From: Angustibacter luteus
Lineage (GTDB): Bacteria; Actinomycetota; Actinomycetes; Actinomycetales; Angustibacteraceae
Direction: 5' to 3'
Assembly: GCF_039541115.1 (NCBI RefSeq)
Contig: NZ_BAABFP010000007.1
Coordinates: 562,584-626,583, forward strand
Length of the DNA: 64,000 nucleotides
Under the pieces are notes generated by a model, which did not search any database, had not been told where the DNA came from, and was given only the letters and a program-made list of their open reading frames with translations. The translations under genes and the position numbers were made by a program. Shown here one piece after another: positions 44,789-53,550 of the stretch (the first letter of the stretch is position 1; each line of letters opens with the position of its first letter).

Positions 44789-46146
44789 TCGCCGGCGACC
44801 GCGGACTCGAGGACGTCGAGCGCCTCGGCCAGCAGGGCGTCGTCGATCACCAGCGGGGGCAGGAAGCGCAGCACGTTGCCGAAGGTGCCGCAGGTGAGCG
44901 TCAGCACACCCTGCTGGTGGCAGGCAGCGCTGATCCGGGCGGCCTCGGCCGGGTCGGGGTCGGTGCTGCCGGGCACGACCAGCTCGATGGCGACCATCGC
45001 GCCGCGGCCCCGGACGTCGCCGATCTGCGCGTGCTGACCGGCCAGTGCGGAGAGCCGGTCCAGCATCGTCCGACCGATGGCGGCGGCACGGCCCGCCAGG
45101 TCGTCCTCCTCGAGCGACTCCAGGGCGCCCAGCGCCGCGGCGCAGGCGACCGGGTTGCCGCCGTAGGTGCCACCGAGGCCGCCGGCGTGCACCGCGTCCA
45201 TCAGCTCGGCGCGGCCGGTGACCGCAGCGAGCGGCAGGCCCCCCGCGATGCCCTTGGCGGTCGTGATCAGGTCCGGCACCACGCCCTCGTCGTCGCATGC
45301 GAACAGCGTGCCGGTCCGGCCGAACCCGGTCTGGATCTCGTCGGCGACGAAGACGATGCCGTTCTCGGTGCACCACTGCGCGATGGCCGGCAGGAAGCCC
45401 GGCGCCGGGACGACGAAGCCGCCCTCGCCCTGGATCGGCTCGATCACGACGGCGGCGACCTCGTCGGCGCCCACCTGCTTGTCGATGACCGAGATCGCGC
45501 GACGCGCGGCCTCCGCGCCGCTGATCGGCACCGGCTCGCGGAACGGGTAGCTCATCGGGGCCCGGTAGACCTCGCCCGCGAACGGGCCGAAGCCGTGCTT
45601 GTACGGCATGGACTTCGCCGTCATGGCCATCGTGAGGTTGGTGCGGCCGTGGTAGGCGTGGTCGAAGACGACCACGGCGTCGCGGCCGGTGGCCACCCGG
45701 GCGATCTTGACCGCGTTCTCCACCGCCTCGGCGCCGGAGTTGAACAGCGCCGACTTCTTCGCGTGGTCGCCGGGGGTGAGCCGGGCCAGCGCCTCGCAGA
45801 CCGCGACGTAGCCCTCGTACGGGGTGACCATGAAGCAGGTGTGGGTGAACTGCTGCACCTGCTCGGTGACCCGGGCGACGACCCGCGGGTTGGCGTTGCC
45901 CACGTTGACCACGGCGATGCCCGAGCCCAGGTCGATCAGCGAGTTGCCGTCGACGTCCTGCAGCACGCCACCACCGGCGCGGGCGATGTAGACCGGCAGG
46001 GTGGTCCCGACGCCGTCGGCGACTGCCGCCTGCTTGCGCGCGTGCAGCGCACGCGAGCGCGGCCCGGGGATCTCGGTCAGCAGCTCGCGGCGCTGAGGAA
46101 CTCCGTCGGCGACGGCGGGGGACGTGGACTCGCGCAGGTCGGTCAT
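44785..46146 (-). CDS. gabT: 4-aminobutyrate aminotransferase
   Basis: Class III PLP enzyme of 453 residues that transfers the GABA amino group to 2-oxoglutarate, giving succinate semialdehyde. Motifs are NSGAEAVENAVKIAR near residue 125, FVADEIQTGFGRTG near residue 265 with the PLP aspartate, and the PLP lysine in LITTAKGIAGGLPLAAV near residue 300. N-terminal ELLTEIPGPRSRALHARKQA is typical of GabT. ATG 46146 has TAGTCT 7 bases upstream (leaderless prediction). It is divergent from gabD, and together they finish GABA breakdown. Confidence 0.9.
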   Translation of the reverse strand: MTDLRESTSPAVADGVPQRRELLTEIPGPRSRALHARKQAAVADGVGTTLPVYIARAGGGVLQDVDGNSLIDLGSGIAVVNVGNANPRVVARVTEQVQQFTHTCFMVTPYEGYVAVCEALARLTPGDHAKKSALFNSGAEAVENAVKIARVATGRDAVVVFDHAYHGRTNLTMAMTAKSMPYKHGFGPFAGEVYRAPMSYPFREPVPISGAEAARRAISVIDKQVGADEVAAVVIEPIQGEGGFVVPAPGFLPAIAQWCTENGIVFVADEIQTGFGRTGTLFACDDEGVVPDLITTAKGIAGGLPLAAVTGRAELMDAVHAGGLGGTYGGNPVACAAALGALESLEEDDLAGRAAAIGRTMLDRLSALAGQHAQIGDVRGRGAMVAIELVVPGSTDPDPAEAARISAACHQQGVLTLTCGTFGNVLRFLPPLVIDDALLAEALDVLESAVAGD

Positions 46147-46153
46147 GGCTCGC

Positions 46154-46159
46154 AGACTA
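46154..46159 (-). promoter_or_regulatory. -10 element of gabT
   Basis: On the minus strand TAGTCT ends 7 bases before ATG 46146, the same hexamer and distance as at the VOC gene (36578-36583). The rest of the 147-base gabT-gabD region shows no clear operator. Confidence 0.45.
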
Positions 46160-46293
46160 GCCACGAGGCCGACCGGCCCGCACCGCCAGAGTGCGGCCCA
46201 CGGGCCCGGACGGCTGACAGTGTGACGCCCGACCCACCCGTGCGCTGGACTAGCGTCGAGCCGCGACCACCCGACCACCCGAAGGAGCCCGCG

Positions 46294-47757
46294 GTGACCC
46301 AGCAGGACGAGCGACGCGTCGTCGAGGCCGTACCCCAGGGCCTGTTCATCGGCGGTCAGTGGCGGCCGGCGTCCGACGGCGCCGAGCTGAAGGTGCTCGA
46401 CCCCTCCACCGAAGAGGTGCTGACCACCGTCGCCGACGCCTCGGTGGCCGACGGCCGCGAGGCGCTGGACGCTGCGGTTGCCGCGCAGGCGGGGTGGGCC
46501 GCCACGCCGCCGCGCGACCGCGGCGAGATCCTGCGCGCGGCCTACGAGAAGGTCACCGAGCGCGCGGAGGACCTCGCGCTGCTGATGACGCTCGAGATGG
46601 GCAAGCCGCTGAAGGAGGCGCTGGGCGAGATCACCTACGGCGCCGAGTTCTTCCGGTGGTTCTCCGAGGAGGCCGTGCGCATCTCCGGTCGCTGGTCGAC
46701 GGCCCCGAACGGCGCCACCCGGCTGCTCACCATGAAGCAGCCCGTGGGGCCGTGCCTGATGATCACGCCCTGGAACTTCCCGCTCGCGATGGGCACCCGC
46801 AAGATCGGCCCCGCCATCGCGGCCGGCTGCACGATGGTGGTCAAGCCGGCGTCCCAGACCCCGCTGACCATGTACGCGCTCGCCCAGATCCTCACCGAGT
46901 GCGGGCTGCCGGACGGCGTCCTCAACGTGGTGACGACGTCCCACACCGGCGACGTGATGGAGCCGCTGATCCGCGACCCCCGGCTGCGCAAGCTGACCTT
47001 CACCGGGTCCACGCCGGTCGGCCGCCGGCTGGTCGAGCAGTCGGCCGAGGGCCTGCTGCGGGTGTCGATGGAGCTCGGTGGGAACGCCCCGTTCATCGTC
47101 TTCGGCGACGCCGACCTGGACCGCGCCGTGGACGGCGCCATGCTCGCCAAGATGCGCAACATCGGCGAGGCCTGCACCGCGGCGAACCGGTTCATCGTGC
47201 ACGAGTCGGTCTCGGCCGAGTTCTCCGCCCGGCTGGCCGAGCGGATGGGCGCGCTCACCGTCGGTCGGGGGACCGAGGACGGCGTGGACGTCGGTCCGCT
47301 GATCGACGGCACCCAGCGGGACAAGGTGGCCGAGCTCGTCCAGGACGCCGTCGACCTCGGGGGCAAGGTCCTCACCGGTGGGGGAGCACTGGACGGCAAG
47401 GGCTTCTACTTCGCGCCCACCGTGCTGGGCGACGTCCCGACCCAGGCGCGGGTCTTCGGCGAGGAGATCTTCGGCCCGGTCGCGCCGATCACCACCTTCG
47501 CCACGGACGACGAGGCGCTGGCGCTGGCCAACGACACCGAGTACGGGCTGATCGCCTACGCCTTCACCCGCGACCTGGCCCGAGCCCTCGCCGTCGCCGA
47601 GGGCCTGGAGACCGGCATGGTCGGGATCAACGCGGGGGTGGTGTCCAACCCGGCGGCGCCGTTCGGCGGCGTCAAGGCCAGCGGGTTCGGTCGCGAGGGC
47701 GGCGCCGAGGGCATCGAGGAGTACCTCGAGACCAAGTACGTCGGCATCGCCCCCTGA
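46294..47757 (+). CDS. gabD: Succinate-semialdehyde dehydrogenase
   Basis: NAD(P)-dependent ALDH of 487 residues that oxidises succinate semialdehyde to succinate, linking GABA to the citrate cycle. Motifs are ITPWNFPLAMGTRKIGPAIA near residue 157, MELGGNAPFIVF near residue 262 and the catalytic cysteine in NIGEACTAANRFIVH near residue 295. The EACTAANR form is usual for SSADH. GTG 46294 follows GAAGGAG (46281-46287). It is divergent from gabT with 147 bases between. Some relatives act on other semialdehydes, but gabT next door supports this call. Confidence 0.9.
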   Translation: MTQQDERRVVEAVPQGLFIGGQWRPASDGAELKVLDPSTEEVLTTVADASVADGREALDAAVAAQAGWAATPPRDRGEILRAAYEKVTERAEDLALLMTLEMGKPLKEALGEITYGAEFFRWFSEEAVRISGRWSTAPNGATRLLTMKQPVGPCLMITPWNFPLAMGTRKIGPAIAAGCTMVVKPASQTPLTMYALAQILTECGLPDGVLNVVTTSHTGDVMEPLIRDPRLRKLTFTGSTPVGRRLVEQSAEGLLRVSMELGGNAPFIVFGDADLDRAVDGAMLAKMRNIGEACTAANRFIVHESVSAEFSARLAERMGALTVGRGTEDGVDVGPLIDGTQRDKVAELVQDAVDLGGKVLTGGGALDGKGFYFAPTVLGDVPTQARVFGEEIFGPVAPITTFATDDEALALANDTEYGLIAYAFTRDLARALAVAEGLETGMVGINAGVVSNPAAPFGGVKASGFGREGGAEGIEEYLETKYVGIAP

Positions 47758-47845
47758 CATCCCCGGCGTCACCCGTTCGGCCCAATCGCTCGGCGTGTCG
47801 GTGGCTGGCTGCCCGGGAAAGTCGAAGTTCCCGTGCTGGACTAGT

Positions 47846-47902
47846 CCGTTCGGGTGCATTCGGGTCCGATCGCACTGACCCGAACGGGTGAGATGCTCAC
47901 CC
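47846..47902 (+). other. Hairpin pair after gabD
   Basis: CCGTTCGGGT (47846-47855) pairs with ACCCGAACGG (47878-47887) over 22 bases. A second perfect hairpin GGGTGAG-ATG-CTCACCC (47886-47902) overlaps its 3' arm, so the two could be mutually exclusive. They may terminate gabD or form the start of a regulated leader for the genes that follow. Confidence 0.45.
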
Positions 47903-47955
47903 ACAGGTAGTGAGTTTCGGTAACTTCCTGCGACGTGACGCTGCGTGCGGCTTCA

Positions 47956-47988
47956 ATCGCTCACAGCGATACAGCCCGCCCGGGGCTG
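47956..47988 (+). other. Leader hairpins before micro-ORFs
   Basis: ATCGCT-CAC-AGCGAT (47956-47970) and CAGCCC/GGGCTG (47972-47988) are adjacent small hairpins 12 bases before the GAGGAG ribosome-binding site of the first micro-ORF. They do not match a cyclic-di-GMP (GEMM) riboswitch. Confidence 0.4.
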
Positions 47989-48011
47989 CCCCGCATCGCT
48001 GAGGAGTGCCG

Positions 48012-48116
48012 ATGAAGAAGAAGTCCCCTGTCAGCGCGGTCGTTCGCCTCAGTGCGGGCGTGCTCCCCGTGATCACCCTGGTGTCGGTGCTCGGCGCCGG
48101 CTCCAAGTGGTGGTGA
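48012..48116 (+). CDS. Candidate 34-residue small membrane protein
   Basis: A short ORF that I do not recognise. ATG 48012 follows a strong GAGGAG site (48001-48006). The product begins MKKKSP, contains a hydrophobic stretch (AGVLPVITLVSVLG, residues 15-28) able to span or dip into a membrane, and ends GSKWW. This positive-inside, single-helix layout fits bacterial small membrane proteins. Its stop overlaps a GTG (GTGA) that opens a second short ORF. It sits 81 bases upstream of the GGDEF-EAL gene. It could be a true protein or a leader peptide. Confidence 0.5.
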   Translation: MKKKSPVSAVVRLSAGVLPVITLVSVLGAGSKWW

Positions 48117-48175
48117 TCGCCGTGCTGACGCGCAGCGAAGACACGCAGTACCTGCCCGGTTACAAGTGGGTCTAG
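48113..48175 (+). CDS. Candidate 20-residue micro-ORF
   Basis: GTG 48113 overlaps the TGA of the preceding ORF as GTGA, a common translational coupling arrangement. The hydrophilic product has 20 residues and ends QYLPGYKWV, with no known match. The stop is 22 bases before the ATG of the GGDEF-EAL gene, which lacks its own ribosome-binding site. Confidence is low because so short a frame may occur by chance. Confidence 0.3.
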   Translation: MIAVLTRSEDTQYLPGYKWV

Positions 48176-48197
48176 GGCCTCGCGCCCGCTGACACCC

Positions 48198-50363
48198 ATG
48201 AAGCGACCCTCGCCCCTCGCGCTCTACGTCGCCTGCGTCGCCCTGCTGGGCGCGCTCGTGGCGGCGTGGAGCCTGTGGGGTGTCGGTCTCGCGGAGCTGG
48301 CCCGTACCGCCCCGAACCCGGTGTGGTTCCTGGCGGTCGGGCTGGTTCTGGGCGAGCTCATGCCGATCCCCGTGGCCCGCGGGGACGACGAGACGTCCAA
48401 CGTCACGATGTCGACCACCTTCGCCGTGGCGCTGGTGACCACCGGACCCTTCGCCCTGCTCCTGCTGGTGCACACCATGGCCGTCGCGATCGACGACCTG
48501 CGCACCCGCCGGAGCGTGGCCAAGGTGCTGTTCAACTTCGGCCAGTACGCCGTGTCGTTGGCCGCCGCCCGCGCGGCGTTCTGCGTCATCACCGGCACGA
48601 GCTTCCACGCCGGCTACACCCCGCTGGACGCCAGCGAGCTGCCCGCGGCCCTCGTCGCGGGCTTCACGTTCATCATGCTCAACAACGGTCTCGTCGCCGT
48701 CGTCGTCGCCCTGGCCACCCGCCAGCCGGTGCTGGCGATGCTGCGCGAGGACCTCGCATTCAAGCTCGAGACGTCCAGCGTGCTGCTCGGCCTGGCGCCG
48801 GTCGCCGCCGTGCTCGCCGAGATGAGCGGCTGGCTCCTACCCCTGCTCGCGCTGCCTGTCCTGGCGGTCCGCCGCTCCGCGGCGCTGGCCGTGGCCCGGC
48901 AGTCCCAGGCCCTGCGCGACGCCCTGACCGGACTGGGCAACCGCGAGCTCTTCTTCGGCCGCGCCGAGCGCATGCTCGCCGCCTACGAGCGCACCGAGAG
49001 TCCCTTCGCGGTGCTGATGATCGACCTCGACCACTTCAAGGACATCAACGACACGCTCGGCCACCAGGTCGGTGACCGGGTCATCCAGACGGTCGGTGCC
49101 CGCATCGCGCACGCCGGCGGCCCCGACGGCTGCGTCGCCCGGCTCGGTGGCGACGAGTTCGCCATCACCATCCCCGGCGTGGACGTCGCGCAGGCGAGCG
49201 CCGCCGCCGAGACGCTGCTGTCCGACATCGTCCGTCCGCTGCACGTCGGCGGCATCCGGATGGTCATCCACGCCAGCGTCGGCATCGCCATGGCCGAGCC
49301 CGGCGTCGACGTCACCACGCTGATGCAGCGGGCGGACATCGCCCTCTACGAGGCCAAGCGGGACCGCGCCCGGTGGTGCCTGTACGACGTCCAGTCCTCG
49401 ACGGCGACCCCCGAGCGCCTCGGGCTGCTCGCCGACCTGCGCGACGCGATCGACCTGCGGCAGATCTCCGTGCACTTCCAGCCGCAGGTCGCGCTCAACG
49501 GCGGCCGCGTCTTCGGCGCCGAGGCGCTCGCGCGCTGGGACCACCCCGAGCGCGGCTCGGTCGCGCCCGAGGAGTTCATCGCCCTGGCCGAGCACGCCGG
49601 GCTCATCGACCAGGTGACCGACATCGTCCTCGAGGAGTCGCTGGACGCGCTGGCCAGCTGGTCCCAGATGGGCATCGCCGCCCGCGTCTCGGTGAACCTG
49701 TCGGCCCGGCAGCTGGCCGACCTGGGGCTGCCCGAGCGGTTGCGTGACGCGTTGCGCCGGCACGGTGTCTCGCCGGGCCAGCTGACCGCGGAGGTGACCG
49801 AGGGCAGCATCATGGGCGACCCCCGGCGGGCCGCGCAGGTGCTGCACGAGCTCCGCCAGGAGGGCATCCGGATCGCCGTCGACGACTTCGGCACCGGCTA
49901 CTCCTCGCTGGCCTACCTGCAGCGCCTGGACCTCGACGAGCTGAAGATCGACCGCAGCTTCGTGCAGTCGATGGGCGCCGTCTCGCGGGACGACGTGCTC
50001 GTCCGCTCGATCATCGAGCTCGCGCACAACCTCGGCCTGTCGGTGGTCGCCGAGGGCGTCGAGACCCCGGGGCAGGTCGAACGACTGCGCGAGCTGCAGT
50101 GCGACGCCGCCCAGGGCTACCACCTCGGTCGGCCGATGGACCGCGAGATGATGACCGCCTGGCTGCGTCGCGACACCATGCTCGAGCCCCTGCGGCTGCC
50201 CGAGGAGGACCACAGCGAGGACACCCTGCACGGTCTCGTGCAGGGGCTGGCCCACCTCGAGCCGTTCGGCCCGGCCGAGGCCGTGCCCGCCGTCCCGGCG
50301 ACCGGTCGGTCCGGCAAGCCGACCCACCTGCGCGCCGTCCGGTCCGGACAGGGAACGGCGTGA
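48198..50363 (+). CDS. Membrane GGDEF-EAL cyclic-di-GMP protein
   Basis: A 721-residue protein. Residues 1-225 contain about seven hydrophobic helices (a sensory membrane module). The GGDEF domain (about 240-395) has ALTGLGNRELFFG, metal site MIDLDHFKDIND and intact RLGGDEFA. The EAL domain (about 410-660) has GAEALARWDHP (EAL present), DDFGTGYSSLAYLQ and KIDRSFVQ, and ends with AEGVET. Both halves look active, so it can make and break cyclic-di-GMP, though one may be regulatory. ATG 48198 has no ribosome-binding site; two micro-ORFs precede it. Confidence 0.88.
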   Translation: MKRPSPLALYVACVALLGALVAAWSLWGVGLAELARTAPNPVWFLAVGLVLGELMPIPVARGDDETSNVTMSTTFAVALVTTGPFALLLLVHTMAVAIDDLRTRRSVAKVLFNFGQYAVSLAAARAAFCVITGTSFHAGYTPLDASELPAALVAGFTFIMLNNGLVAVVVALATRQPVLAMLREDLAFKLETSSVLLGLAPVAAVLAEMSGWLLPLLALPVLAVRRSAALAVARQSQALRDALTGLGNRELFFGRAERMLAAYERTESPFAVLMIDLDHFKDINDTLGHQVGDRVIQTVGARIAHAGGPDGCVARLGGDEFAITIPGVDVAQASAAAETLLSDIVRPLHVGGIRMVIHASVGIAMAEPGVDVTTLMQRADIALYEAKRDRARWCLYDVQSSTATPERLGLLADLRDAIDLRQISVHFQPQVALNGGRVFGAEALARWDHPERGSVAPEEFIALAEHAGLIDQVTDIVLEESLDALASWSQMGIAARVSVNLSARQLADLGLPERLRDALRRHGVSPGQLTAEVTEGSIMGDPRRAAQVLHELRQEGIRIAVDDFGTGYSSLAYLQRLDLDELKIDRSFVQSMGAVSRDDVLVRSIIELAHNLGLSVVAEGVETPGQVERLRELQCDAAQGYHLGRPMDREMMTAWLRRDTMLEPLRLPEEDHSEDTLHGLVQGLAHLEPFGPAEAVPAVPATGRSGKPTHLRAVRSGQGTA

Positions 50364-50367
50364 TCCG

Positions 50368-50910
50368 GTGCTGGTCGCCGCGCTCGTAGCGCTCGCCGTC
50401 CTGACCGTCCCGCTCAGCGGTGGTCGGTGGTCCGCGCTGGGCTCGCTCCGGTTGCGACACAGCTGGTTGCTGTGGATGGCGCTGCTCGGTCAGGTGCTGG
50501 CCCTCGAGGGGCCCGACCTGGGTGGTTGGGCCGCTCTGCTGCACGTCGGCACGTACCTGCTGGCGGGCGCCTTCGTCGTCCTCAACCGCGCCATCCCGGG
50601 CCTCTGGCTGATCGCGGCCGGCGGCTTCCTCAACGGCATCACCATCGCGCTGAACGACGGGACGCTGCCGGCGTCGGCGCACGCGCTGCGCGCCGCCGGG
50701 CTGCCGGCCGACCACCACCAGTTCGTGAACTCGGGCGTGGTCGGCGGAGCGCACCTGCCGTGGCTCGGCGACGTGTTCGCCTGGCCACAGCCGCTGCCGC
50801 TGGCCAACGTGTTCAGCGTGGGCGACGTCCTGCTGGTCGTGGGGGCGTTCTGGGCGATCCACCGGCTGGCCCGGCGCAGCCCGGCCGAGCCGCAGGTCGC
50901 CCTCGCGTGA
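50368..50910 (+). CDS. DUF5317-family membrane protein
   Basis: A 180-residue integral membrane protein with about five hydrophobic segments, resembling DUF5317, whose function is unknown. A conserved-looking segment LNDGTLPASAHALRAAGLP lies near residue 94, between helices. It starts 5 bases after the GGDEF-EAL stop (GTG 50368), so it is co-transcribed and may be a partner of that protein. dxr begins 13 bases after its end. Confidence 0.7.
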   Translation: MLVAALVALAVLTVPLSGGRWSALGSLRLRHSWLLWMALLGQVLALEGPDLGGWAALLHVGTYLLAGAFVVLNRAIPGLWLIAAGGFLNGITIALNDGTLPASAHALRAAGLPADHHQFVNSGVVGGAHLPWLGDVFAWPQPLPLANVFSVGDVLLVVGAFWAIHRLARRSPAEPQVALA

Positions 50911-50922
50911 CACGCTGACCGC

Positions 50923-52080
50923 ATGAGTCGCAGCGTGGTCCTGCTCGGGTCGACCGGGTCCGTCGGCGAGCAGGCCGTCGACGTCATCACCCGCAACCCC
51001 GACCGCTTCACCGTCACCGCCCTGGCCGCGGCCGGGTCCGACGTCCGGCTGCTCGCGGAGCAGGCGGCCCGGCTGCAGGTCCAGCAGGTCGCGGTCGCCC
51101 GCGAGGACCGCGCGCCGGAGCTGCGCGCCGCCCTGGAGGCGGCCGGTGCCGGCGCCGAGGTGCTGGCCGGGCCGGACGCCGCCGAGCAGCTGGCCGCCCG
51201 CGGTGACGACCTGGTGCTGAACGCGATGACCGGCTCCATCGGGCTGCGTCCCACGTTGGCGGCGCTGGCCGCCGGCAGCACGCTCGCGCTGGCCAACAAG
51301 GAGTCGCTGATCGTCGGCGGCCCGCTGGTCAAGGCCGCCGCCGCTCCCGGCCAGATCGTGCCGGTGGACTCCGAGCACTCCGCGCTCGCGCAGTGCCTAC
51401 GCGGCGGTCGGGAGTCCGAGGTGGCCCGCCTGGTGCTGACGGCCAGCGGCGGGCCCTTCCGTGGCCGGCCGCGGCACGAGCTGGACGACGTCACCCCGGC
51501 CCAGGCGCTGGCCCACCCCACCTGGGACATGGGCCGGATGGTCACCACCAACTCGGCGACGCTGGTGAACAAGGGCCTGGAGGTCATCGAGGCGCACCTG
51601 CTCTTCGACCTTCCGTTCGAGCGCATCGCCGTCGTGGTGCACCCGCAGTCGATCGTGCACTCGATGGTCGAGTTCACCGACGGCTCGACGCTCGCCCAGT
51701 GCTCGCCGCCGGACATGCGGCTGCCCATCGCGCTCGGCCTGGGCTGGCCGGACCGGGTGCCCGGCGCGGCCGCGGCCTGCGACTGGAGCACCGCGAGCAC
51801 CTGGGAGTTCCTGCCGCTGGACGACGAGGCGTTCCCCGCCGTCGCCCTGGCCCGCCGGGTGGGGTCGGCGGGGTCGACGTACCCGGCGGTGTACAACGCG
51901 GCCAACGAGGAGTGCGTGGACGCCTTCCACGACGGCCGGATCCGGTTCACCGCGATCGTCGACACGGTGACGCAGGTGGTCGACGAGCACGAGCCGCCCG
52001 CCGGCCCCCTCACCCTGACGGACGTGCTCGAGGCCGAACGGTGGGCGCGGGCTCGAGCGCATGAGAAACTGGGAGTATGA
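50923..52080 (+). CDS. dxr: 1-deoxy-D-xylulose-5-phosphate reductoisomerase
   Basis: NADPH-dependent enzyme of the MEP isoprenoid pathway, 385 residues. The NADPH motif is [18 protein letters not shown] at residues 5-22. Substrate- and metal-binding parts are [10 protein letters not shown] (about residue 125), PVDSEHSAL (about 147) and TASGGPFRG (about 173). ATG 50923 is preceded by CACGCT 6 bases upstream and no ribosome-binding site. It overlaps rseP as ATGA, the conserved dxr-rseP-ispG arrangement. Confidence 0.97.
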   Translation: MSRSVVLLGSTGSVGEQAVDVITRNPDRFTVTALAAAGSDVRLLAEQAARLQVQQVAVAREDRAPELRAALEAAGAGAEVLAGPDAAEQLAARGDDLVLNAMTGSIGLRPTLAALAAGSTLALANKESLIVGGPLVKAAAAPGQIVPVDSEHSALAQCLRGGRESEVARLVLTASGGPFRGRPRHELDDVTPAQALAHPTWDMGRMVTTNSATLVNKGLEVIEAHLLFDLPFERIAVVVHPQSIVHSMVEFTDGSTLAQCSPPDMRLPIALGLGWPDRVPGAAAACDWSTASTWEFLPLDDEAFPAVALARRVGSAGSTYPAVYNAANEECVDAFHDGRIRFTAIVDTVTQVVDEHEPPAGPLTLTDVLEAERWARARAHEKLGV

Positions 52081-53495
52081 CCGTCCTGCTCTACGCCCTC
52101 GGCGTGCTGCTGTTCGCCGTGGGTCTCGCGGCGTCCATCGCGCTGCACGAGATCGGGCACCTCGTCCCCGCCAAGAAGTTCGGCGTCAAGGTCACCCAGT
52201 ACATGGTGGGCTTCGGCCCGACGGCCTGGTCGCGCCGGCGCGGTGAGACCGAGTACGGCGTCAAGTGGGTCCCGCTGGGCGGCTACATCCGGATGATCGG
52301 CATGTTCCCGCCGAAGCCCGGACAGGCGCCGGAGGAGGCGCTGCGCGCCACGTCCACCGGGCGGGTCGGGATGATGCTGGACCAGGCGGTGCAGTCCCGC
52401 GCCACCCGTCGTGGCACGGCGACCGGTGAGCGTCGGGTGGGCATGGCCGAGGCCGCCCGCCAGCAGTCGATGGACGAGATCCAGCCCGGCGACGAGGCCC
52501 GCGTCTTCTACAAGCTCCCCGTGCACCAGAAGATCATCGTGATGCTCGGCGGTCCCACGATGAACCTGCTGATCGGCACCGTCCTGCTGGCGGGCGTCTA
52601 CATGGCCTACGGCCTGCCGGTCGACAAGCCCGGAGCGCAGGTCGCCGCGGTCAACGAGTGCGTCGTCAGCGCGGACGCGGCCCAGACCCAGACCACCTGC
52701 GCCGCAACCGATCCGAAGACCCCCGCGTACGAGGCCGGGCTACGCCCCGGGGACACCATCGTGGCCGTCGCCGGCGAGGACGTGCAGAACAGCGCGGCCG
52801 TCGGGCGGCTGATCCGGCCGCGGGTCGGCCAGACCGTGCCCGTCGTCGTCGTCCGGGACGGCGAGCGACTGACGCTGCAGATCACCCCGATCGAGAACAC
52901 CGTCACCAAGGTGGACGGCGACGGCCAGCCGGTGCTCGGCGCCGACGGAAAGGCCGAGACCGTGCGCGCCGGCTTCCTCGGCGTGAGCACCCAGACCCCC
53001 TCGGTGGTCGAGCGGCAGTCGATCACGCAGGTCCCCGGCGAGGTCGGGTCGGCGCTGTCGGCCACCGCCGCCGTCGTGGTGCGGATCCCGCAGAAGATGG
53101 TCGGCGTGGTGCAGACCATGAGCTCGGGCGAGCGGGACCCCAACGGCCCGATCAGCGTCGTCGGCGTCGGCCGGATCGCCGGCGAGGTGGCCAGCGCGGA
53201 CGGCGCGTGGTCAGCCAAGCTCGCCACGATGCTCGGCGTCCTCGCCTCGCTGAACTTCGCGCTGTTCGTGTTCAACCTCATCCCGCTGCTGCCGCTGGAC
53301 GGCGGACACGTGGCGGGGGCGATCTGGGAGGGTCTGCGACGCACGTGGGCGCGGCTGCGGCACCGGCCGGACCCCGGCCCCGTGGACGTCGCGCGCCTGC
53401 TGCCCATCGCCTACGGCGTCGGGACCGTGCTGATCGTGATGTCCGTGATCCTGATCTACGCCGACATCGTCAATCCCATCAAGCTGCTCGGCTGA
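52077..53495 (+). CDS. rseP: Site-2-type membrane metalloprotease (RIP)
   Basis: Intramembrane zinc protease of 472 residues that cleaves anti-sigma factors or other membrane proteins. The zinc motif HEIGH is in helix 1 ([16 protein letters not shown], near residue 23) and the third ligand lies in the C-terminal [19 protein letters not shown] domain between the two ([20 protein letters not shown] near residue 218) gates the active site. It overlaps dxr by 4 bases and precedes ispG by 55. In actinobacteria the homologue Rip1 is a major regulator of cell-envelope genes. Confidence 0.94.
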   Translation: MTVLLYALGVLLFAVGLAASIALHEIGHLVPAKKFGVKVTQYMVGFGPTAWSRRRGETEYGVKWVPLGGYIRMIGMFPPKPGQAPEEALRATSTGRVGMMLDQAVQSRATRRGTATGERRVGMAEAARQQSMDEIQPGDEARVFYKLPVHQKIIVMLGGPTMNLLIGTVLLAGVYMAYGLPVDKPGAQVAAVNECVVSADAAQTQTTCAATDPKTPAYEAGLRPGDTIVAVAGEDVQNSAAVGRLIRPRVGQTVPVVVVRDGERLTLQITPIENTVTKVDGDGQPVLGADGKAETVRAGFLGVSTQTPSVVERQSITQVPGEVGSALSATAAVVVRIPQKMVGVVQTMSSGERDPNGPISVVGVGRIAGEVASADGAWSAKLATMLGVLASLNFALFVFNLIPLLPLDGGHVAGAIWEGLRRTWARLRHRPDPGPVDVARLLPIAYGVGTVLIVMSVILIYADIVNPIKLLG

Positions 53496-53550
53496 CGCCG
53501 GTTTCGACGGCGCGTTCTGCGCTGCGGCGACGGCGGGCGATACTGGAGGC

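Noticed and set aside
46147..47904. Upstream extension of the gabT frame opposite gabD
   Set aside because: The extension is antisense to gabD, which has complete ALDH motifs; GabT homology begins at ATG 46146.
47820..48010. Cyclic-di-GMP riboswitch upstream of GGDEF-EAL
   Set aside because: No GEMM-I or GEMM-II core sequence is visible; only simple hairpins.
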